A stretch of DNA of 40,308 nucleotides from Nitrospirota bacterium. Its GTDB lineage: Bacteria > Nitrospirota > Thermodesulfovibrionia > UBA6902. The stretch is from contig JACRMS010000006.1 in NCBI GenBank assembly GCA_016214845.1, positions 1 to 40,308 on the forward strand, read 5' to 3'. This document shows, piece after piece, positions 35,505-40,308 of the stretch. The notes beneath the pieces were generated by a model. That model was not told the DNA's origin, did no database searches, and worked only from the letters and a program-made list of their open reading frames with translations. The position numbers and the translations under genes were made by a program. Position 1 is the first letter of the stretch. Each line of letters begins with the position of its first letter.

Positions 35505-36461
35505 ATGAAACGTTTACCCTTTGCAGTAAAAAACCATCACAAGCCTGCAATCAATCATTACATAATCCCCCTAAACTGGTATAAAGCGGCAGTCCGGAGT
35601 TTGCTCGTTATTTTGCTTGTTCTCGCATTTTCAGGACTGTCATATGCGGCTGAATTGACCATTGGCCTCATCCCTGAGCAAAACATTTTTAAGCAGCTGG
35701 AGAGATACAAACCGCTCGGAGCTTATATAGAAAAGAAAACCGGCGTGAGAATTAAGTTCACAGTCCTTTCAAGGTACGGCAATATCATTGAGAATTTTTA
35801 CAAAAAGAAAATGGACGGCGCGTTCTGGGGAAGTTTCACCGGCGCAATGGCGATTAAAAAGCTGAATATCGAATTTCTTGCAAGGCCTGTTAACCTTGAC
35901 GGTAATTCAACTTATCACGGCCTCATATTTGTTCATAAATTCAGCGTCATCAAAGACGTTGCCGATATGCAAGGCAAGACGATTGCTTTTGTTGACAAGG
36001 CAACAACAGCAGGATATGTTTTCCCGAAGGCTTATTTCAAACAGCACGGCGTAAAAAACATAGACGGTTATTTTAAGGAATATTATTTTGCAGGCAGCCA
36101 CGATGCCGCTATATACGCGGTCGTTAATAAAAAAGCCGATATCGGCTGTGCAAAAAACAGCATGCTTGACAGGCTTATCAAGGAAAATCCGGAGATAAAA
36201 GAAAATCTGACCATACTTGCAAGATCACCTGATGTGCCTTCAAACGGCCTCGGGCTGAGAAAAGATATCCCCTTTGGGGTCAAGTCCGACATCAAGCGAG
36301 CCCTGCTTGACATGGACAGCGACCCGGACGGCAAGGAAGTCCTGAAAAATTTCGGCGCACTGCGTTTTATCGAGACTAAAGAAAGCGATTATGAGCCGGT
36401 ATTAAAAATGGCTGAAGAGGCCGGGATAAATACCGTGAATTACGAATACGATAATAAGTAG
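35505..36461 (+). CDS. PhnD-like periplasmic substrate-binding protein
   Basis: A 318-residue periplasmic binding protein of the phosphonate/phosphite (PhnD) type. A hydrophobic segment (residues 30-48, SLLVILLVLAFSGLSYAA) is a signal peptide with an unusually long N-region of about 29 residues, so translation could start later. ELTIGLIPEQNIFKQLERYKPLGAYIEKKTG and DGAFWGSFTGAMAIKK are typical of the family. No permease or ATPase gene is nearby; instead a sensor kinase gene follows after 10 bases. It therefore probably serves as the ligand-sensing partner of that kinase, as in TorT or TtrS-type systems. The ligand is unknown. Confidence 0.82.
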   Translation: MKRLPFAVKNHHKPAINHYIIPLNWYKAAVRSLLVILLVLAFSGLSYAAELTIGLIPEQNIFKQLERYKPLGAYIEKKTGVRIKFTVLSRYGNIIENFYKKKMDGAFWGSFTGAMAIKKLNIEFLARPVNLDGNSTYHGLIFVHKFSVIKDVADMQGKTIAFVDKATTAGYVFPKAYFKQHGVKNIDGYFKEYYFAGSHDAAIYAVVNKKADIGCAKNSMLDRLIKENPEIKENLTILARSPDVPSNGLGLRKDIPFGVKSDIKRALLDMDSDPDGKEVLKNFGALRFIETKESDYEPVLKMAEEAGINTVNYEYDNK

Positions 36462-36471
36462 TATTAGTTAA

Positions 36472-38763
36472 ATGAGAAAGAGAATTATCTTATCGCTATT
36501 TGCCCTTTTTTTGTTCTTCACTGTCGGCACAGTGATAGCCGCCGTGTATATGTCAAGCAATATAGCGGAGCTGAAAAATATTGTCACCCTGCAGGAGGTG
36601 GAGCAGCTCAGGCGGTCTTTGATAATAAAAATCCAGAATGTTCAGACAGACCTCTACACCGTTAATACCCCGTACGCCAATGAGCTTGATTTTATTGTCA
36701 ATGAGGCGGCTGACCTTGAAAATACGGCTCAGAAATGCACCTCCTGCCATCACCCCCAGCGCCTATTGTCACGCATAGAAAATGTTAAGTCGCTCATTGA
36801 AAACTACAGAAATTCCTTGAGCTATTACATCACGGTGTCTGCGAACGCGGAAAGAATGGAGAAGCTCAAATCGGACGCTGTCGGAATAGGTAAAACCCTC
36901 CTCTCTCTCACTGGAGAGATGTCTCACAGCGCGAGTAAAAGCCTTGAAGATCTGACCAAGGACGCAATGAGAAGGCTGAGTTATGTAAAGATAATGCTCC
37001 TGATCACAGTCCTGGTAACTTTCTTCCTCGGTGTCATGGTTGCCGTTAATCTGACCAAATCCATTACAAACCCCATAAACGAGCTTGTAAACGCCACAAG
37101 GCTTATTGCGTCCGGAGAGTTCGGCTCCACAACTTCATACAAAGATGAAACAGAGTTCGGAGAGCTTGCGAAACATTTCAACACCATGAGCACCGCCATC
37201 AAGGACGGATACGGAAAGATCCGCCAGGAGATGGAAGTCCGCAAGCAGACGGAAGAGGCGCTGCGCGAAAGCGAAGAGAAACTGCAGTCGGTTTTTAACC
37301 AGATGCAGGATGTTTTCTACCGCACTGATAAGGAAGGCCGTATTATCTGGGTCTCTCCGTCAGCGGCAAAGATGCTGAAATATGAATCTACCGATGACCT
37401 GATCGGACACGATTTTTCAGAGTTCTTTGCATATCCGAATAAAAGACAGTTTTTGCTACAGGGGTTATCGAATAAAGGCAAGGTCACAAATTTTGAGGCA
37501 GAGCTTCGGAGAGGCGACGGGAGCACCATCATTGTCAGCATCAACTCTCACTTCTATCTGAACAAAGAGGGGAGCGTCGAGGGAGAGCAGGGGGTCTGCA
37601 GGGACATAACCGAGCGTAAAAAACTTGAGGATGAACAACTGAAAATCGAAAAATTGGAGTCGTTAGGGATTCTGGCAGGCGGCATAGCCCATGACTTTAA
37701 TAACATACTGACTACAATTGTCGGGAACATTAAGCTCGCCAAGATATCCGCCAATACAAATGAGAACATCTATGAAGTGCTTGCTGACGCGGAAGACGCG
37801 TGCAGGCGCGCAAAGGACCTGACGGGCCAGCTTCTCACCTTCTCAAAGGGCGGGATGCCGATTAAAAAGACAACATCTATTAAAGACCAATTGAAAGATT
37901 CCGCGAGCTTCGCGTTAAAAGGCTCCAATGTAAACGGCGAATTTCTTATACCTGATGACCTGTGGCTGGTCGAGATCGACGAGGGACAGATGAACCAGGT
38001 CATCTATAACCTAGTGATAAACGCCATCCAGGCAATGCCCAAAGGCGGGACCATCTGCATAAAGGCCGAGAATGTGGTCCTGGGGACGCAGAGCAAACTG
38101 CCAATTCCTAACGGGGACCATATTCTGATAACCGTAAAAGATGAAGGGGTCGGCATTCCAAAAGATTATATCCCCAAGATATTCGACCCCTATTTCACAA
38201 CAAAACAGAGGGGGAGCGGCCTTGGACTTGCGAGTACATACTCCATTATTAAAAACCATTACGGATATATCGGCGTGGAATCGGACGTGGGCGCCGGGAC
38301 CACCTTTTACATTTACCTGCCGGCGGTCAAAGGGGAACTGTCACTCGCCGACAGAAGGACGGAGAAAATCCTTAAAGGGGAAGGAAGGGTGCTCCTGATG
38401 GACGATGATGACACCGTGCTTACGACCATCGGAAAGATGCTCAAGCAGCTTGGTTACGAAGTCGTGCTTGCCAAAGACGGAGTTGAGGCCATCGAGCTTT
38501 ACCAGCAGGCAAAAGGATCTTTAAAACCTTTTGATGTGGTAATGATGGACCTGACCATTCGCGGCGGTATGGGAGGGCAGGAGACCATAAAGAGACTCCG
38601 CGAGCTGGACCCTGCTGTCAAGGCGATCGCATCAAGCGGTTACTCCACTGATACCGTGTTGTCCGATTTCAGTAAGCACGGCTTCTGCGGCATCATCACC
38701 AAGCCTTACGAGATCGAAGAGCTGAGCAAGCTGTTGAACTGCATAATCACGGGAGTTGGTTAA
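36472..38763 (+). CDS. Hybrid sensor histidine kinase with a periplasmic CxxCH motif
   Basis: A 763-residue membrane kinase. Transmembrane helices lie at about 5-27 and 173-195, enclosing a helical periplasmic domain. That domain contains CTSCH (Cys89, Cys92, His93), a covalent heme c attachment motif. After it come a HAMP domain (196-248), a PAS domain (about 268-385), a HisKA domain with IAHDFNN (His407), an ATPase domain (NLVINAIQAMP; DEGVGIP; GSGLGLAST) and a C-terminal receiver (phospho-acceptor Asp693 in MMDLTIRG). Heme c could sense redox state or a gas such as NO or O2. It has no separate response regulator or output gene here. Coupled with the upstream PhnD-like gene. Confidence 0.9.
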   Translation: MRKRIILSLFALFLFFTVGTVIAAVYMSSNIAELKNIVTLQEVEQLRRSLIIKIQNVQTDLYTVNTPYANELDFIVNEAADLENTAQKCTSCHHPQRLLSRIENVKSLIENYRNSLSYYITVSANAERMEKLKSDAVGIGKTLLSLTGEMSHSASKSLEDLTKDAMRRLSYVKIMLLITVLVTFFLGVMVAVNLTKSITNPINELVNATRLIASGEFGSTTSYKDETEFGELAKHFNTMSTAIKDGYGKIRQEMEVRKQTEEALRESEEKLQSVFNQMQDVFYRTDKEGRIIWVSPSAAKMLKYESTDDLIGHDFSEFFAYPNKRQFLLQGLSNKGKVTNFEAELRRGDGSTIIVSINSHFYLNKEGSVEGEQGVCRDITERKKLEDEQLKIEKLESLGILAGGIAHDFNNILTTIVGNIKLAKISANTNENIYEVLADAEDACRRAKDLTGQLLTFSKGGMPIKKTTSIKDQLKDSASFALKGSNVNGEFLIPDDLWLVEIDEGQMNQVIYNLVINAIQAMPKGGTICIKAENVVLGTQSKLPIPNGDHILITVKDEGVGIPKDYIPKIFDPYFTTKQRGSGLGLASTYSIIKNHYGYIGVESDVGAGTTFYIYLPAVKGELSLADRRTEKILKGEGRVLLMDDDDTVLTTIGKMLKQLGYEVVLAKDGVEAIELYQQAKGSLKPFDVVMMDLTIRGGMGGQETIKRLRELDPAVKAIASSGYSTDTVLSDFSKHGFCGIITKPYEIEELSKLLNCIITGVG

Positions 38764-39059
38764 CGCCTCAAGCTGTCATTCCGGCTTCCGTTCTCCGTAG
38801 TACTACGAAGGATGAATGTCCAGAATCTTATCTGCTTTTTCATTTCCCACCCTTTTAAAATTTGTTCCGTATAACTATACTTATAATTGAAAATTTACTT
38901 TCTTTCGTATTTAAGTTGAAAACAACTTATTATAAACACTGAGTCACTGAGACACAGAGAAAAATAACCATATAAACATAAAGATTATTTTATTGTCTTT
39001 CTCCGTGCCTCCGTGTCTCTGTGGTTAACGAATGAAACAAAAATTAAGGAGACCGGTAA
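38764..39059. other. Gap before the HIT gene with repeats
   Basis: About 300 bases. A REP-like stretch starting GTCATTCCGG is at 38774-38823. An inverted pair of period-9 repeats lies at 38937-38963 (CACTGAGTC, ACTGAGACA, CAGAGAAAA) and 38998-39026 (CTCCGTG and CTCTGTG variants), which can fold into a hairpin just upstream of the HIT ribosome binding site. The middle is AT-rich with no gene. Confidence 0.55.
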
Positions 39060-39401
39060 ATGAATTGTTTGTTCTGTAAGATCATTGAGAAAAAAATCCC
39101 GGCAAAGACAGTTTACGAAGATGACCGCGTCCTTGCCTTTGAAGACATAAATCCCCAGGCACCCGTGCATGTCCTCGTGATACCGAAGAAACACATATCC
39201 ACCGCCCTTGAAATAACACCTGAGGACAATGAACTTATCGGGTACATGTTTCAGGTTGCAAATAAAATCGCGAAGGACAGGAATGTCGCCGAAAGGGGTT
39301 TCAGGCTCCTCATGAACTGCAACCGTGAATCCGGGCAAACGGTCTTTCATATACACCTTCACCTTCTTGGCGGAAGGACAATGCATTGGCCTCCGGGATA
39401 A
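39060..39401 (+). CDS. HIT family (HINT-like) protein
   Basis: A 113-residue histidine-triad nucleotide hydrolase, probably acting on AMP conjugates such as adenosine phosphoramidate. CLFCKIIEKKIPAKTVYEDD is the HINT N-terminal signature with possible zinc cysteines; FEDINPQAPVHVLVIPKKH follows; FHIHLHLLGGR is the HIT active site. AAGGAG precedes the ATG. Length is normal. Confidence 0.93.
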   Translation: MNCLFCKIIEKKIPAKTVYEDDRVLAFEDINPQAPVHVLVIPKKHISTALEITPEDNELIGYMFQVANKIAKDRNVAERGFRLLMNCNRESGQTVFHIHLHLLGGRTMHWPPG

Positions 39402-39406
39402 AGAAC

Positions 39407-39441
39407 AGAAGTTAGTAGATAGCAGTTAGGGGTAGGGGCGG
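39407..39441. repeat. Degenerate heptamer array
   Basis: AGAAGTT, AGTAGAT, AGCAGTT, AGGGGTA, GGGGCGG, running straight into a GTAGGGGCGGG palindrome remnant at about 39432. Confidence 0.55.
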
Positions 39442-39463
39442 GATTAAGCCTGCGCTAATCGTC

Positions 39464-39483
39464 ATTCCCGCGAAGGCGGGAAT
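39464..39483. repeat. REP-like palindrome
   Basis: ATTCCCGC and GCGGGAAT arms flanking a short GAAG-type loop, preceded by GTC and followed by CCAG. Same sequence class as the inner hairpin of the MITE-like elements. Confidence 0.65.
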
Positions 39484-39498
39484 CCAGTTCCTTTAAAA

Positions 39499-40158
39499 AT
39501 GAAAAAGAAAATAAAATCCTACAAAATAATTCTTGCCGATATCTACCGCGCCCTCTTCAAGGCCTTCGGCCCTCAGCAGTGGTGGCCGGGGGAAACGCCT
39601 TTTGAAGTAGCGGTAGGCGCCATCCTCACGCAAAATACTAACTGGGGAAACGTGGAAAAGGCGATAAACAATTTAAAGAAGCAAAAGGTACTGAACGCAA
39701 GGGCCCTTCATGAAATGCCTCACAAAGAGCTTGCCGCACTTGTAAAGCCAGCCGGGTATTTCAATATCAAGGCAAAAAGGCTGAAGCATTTCCTTTCCTT
39801 CCTTTCAGATCATTATAAAGGCAGGGTAGAGAGTATGAGGGGAGAAGATGTCCACGCGCTCAGGCGCCAGCTCCTTGAGGTAAACGGCATCGGCCCGGAA
39901 ACCGCGGATTCCATTCTCCTTTACGCGCTTGATAAACCGGTATTCGTTATTGACGCCTACACAAAAAGGGTGCTCAGCCGGCACAAGCTTGCATCGGAGA
40001 AGGCGACATATCATGAGCTTCAGGGACTTTTTCACAATAACCTGCCGGCTGATGTGAAGTTGTTCAATGAATATCACGCGTTGTTTGTAATGGCAGGCAA
40101 GCATTATTGCAAACCGAAACCGCGCTGTGAAGAATGCCCATTGCGCGTTTTCAAATAA
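39499..40158 (+). CDS. Endonuclease III-like HhH-GPD DNA repair protein
   Basis: A 219-residue DNA glycosylase/AP-lyase-type protein. VAVGAILTQNTNWGNVEKAI is the N-terminal signature; LLEVNGIGPETADSILLYAL is the helix-hairpin-helix; VFVIDAYTKRVLSRH contains the catalytic Asp, with Tyr in place of the Lys region seen in true endonuclease III. The C-terminus HYCKPKPRCEECPLRVFK has only three of the four cysteines of the iron-sulfur loop. It belongs to the endonuclease III-related group, whose exact base specificity I cannot assign. No ribosome binding site is visible. Confidence 0.85.
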   Translation: MKKKIKSYKIILADIYRALFKAFGPQQWWPGETPFEVAVGAILTQNTNWGNVEKAINNLKKQKVLNARALHEMPHKELAALVKPAGYFNIKAKRLKHFLSFLSDHYKGRVESMRGEDVHALRRQLLEVNGIGPETADSILLYALDKPVFVIDAYTKRVLSRHKLASEKATYHELQGLFHNNLPADVKLFNEYHALFVMAGKHYCKPKPRCEECPLRVFK

Positions 40159-40167
40159 AAGATTGGT

Positions 40168-40190
40168 TCAGTAGTGTCCGGTTAATATTA
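40168..40190. mobile_element. Probable insertion-sequence terminus
   Basis: The sequence CAGTAGTGTCCGGTTAATA resembles the terminal inverted repeats of some DDE-transposase elements, from memory, and directly precedes a new open frame. The other end lies outside the window. Confidence 0.35.
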
Positions 40191-40308
40191 TGAGAATCAT
40201 TCATAACAATATGAATACAAAAAACTTTTCCCATGATTTTCATGGTGTCGACTTGAATATAAGTCAGCATATTGGCAATCTTTTCGGAACTGTAATTTCC
40301 GGAGGTGC
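40190..40308 (+). CDS. Partial gene at the window edge, possible transposase
   Basis: An open frame from the ATG at 40190 (MRIIHNNMNTKNFSHDFHG) runs to the end of the window without a stop, 39 codons. A second in-frame ATG is at residue 8. The likely IS terminus just upstream suggests a transposase N-terminus, but the sequence alone does not show a domain. Confidence 0.4.
   Translation, partial: MRIIHNNMNTKNFSHDFHGVDLNISQHIGNLFGTVISGG

Noticed and set aside
38985-39386. Minus-strand frame of 133 codons opposite the HIT gene
   Set aside because: Antisense to the HIT gene; its C-terminal peptide comes from the period-9 repeat.

Overview
This window looks like a chromosome fragment of an uncultured anaerobic sulfate-reducing bacterium, most likely a Nitrospirota (Thermodesulfovibrio-type) member or a Desulfobacterota relative. 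The evidence is a complete sulfate-to-sulfite gene block (adk, sat, aprBA, qmoABC, hppA), an anaerobic-type cobalamin methyltransferase operon, a heme-c sensor kinase, and a strong preference for AGA/AGG arginine codons. Lineage is inferred from gene content only; no rRNA or tRNA gene was found.

Layout. 1-230: probable end of an insertion sequence, with the start of a leftward gene. 229-5269: two tandem PPi-type phosphofructokinases, a cytochrome b561-like protein, and a class II aldolase on the minus strand. 5480-8162: rluB, a 154-bp MITE-like element that overlaps the rluB stop codon, and aspS. 8163-11427: a 3.3-kb island bounded by a 54-bp direct repeat of the aspS 3' end. It carries an unrecognised gene, a PDDEXK (DUF1016) nuclease and a serine recombinase whose C-terminus is the copied aspS tail. 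11428-23403: promoter, adk, sat, aprB, aprA, qmoA, qmoB, qmoC, hppA. 23404-23772: hairpins, a terminator and a second copy of the 154-bp element. 23773-28387: pilT (minus), two methyltransferases, a PIN-domain protein, a thioredoxin-like [2Fe-2S] ferredoxin and a DUF6941-like protein. 28422-35303 (minus): cobalamin operon cbiET, cbiL, an HD-domain gene, cbiF, cbiG-cbiH fusion, then a BPL_N/amidotransferase-like gene. 35505-38763: PhnD-like binding protein and hybrid histidine kinase. 39060-40158: HIT protein and endonuclease III-like protein. 40168-40308: probable start of another insertion sequence.

How the genes fit together. Sat makes APS and PPi; HppA can conserve the energy of PPi as an ion gradient; AprBA reduces APS to sulfite and AMP; QmoABC delivers quinol electrons to AprBA; Adk recycles AMP. 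The PPi-type phosphofructokinases at the left fit a PPi-based energy economy.

Most unusual signals: (1) the aspS-tail att-like repeat and the chimeric recombinase; (2) many unrelated heptanucleotide tandem arrays, several read in frame inside cobalamin enzymes and AspRS; (3) two equal-length MITE-like copies; (4) sat with 13 of 13 arginines as CGY while adk and aprB use only AGR; (5) a sensor kinase with a periplasmic CxxCH motif encoded beside a PhnD-like binding protein.
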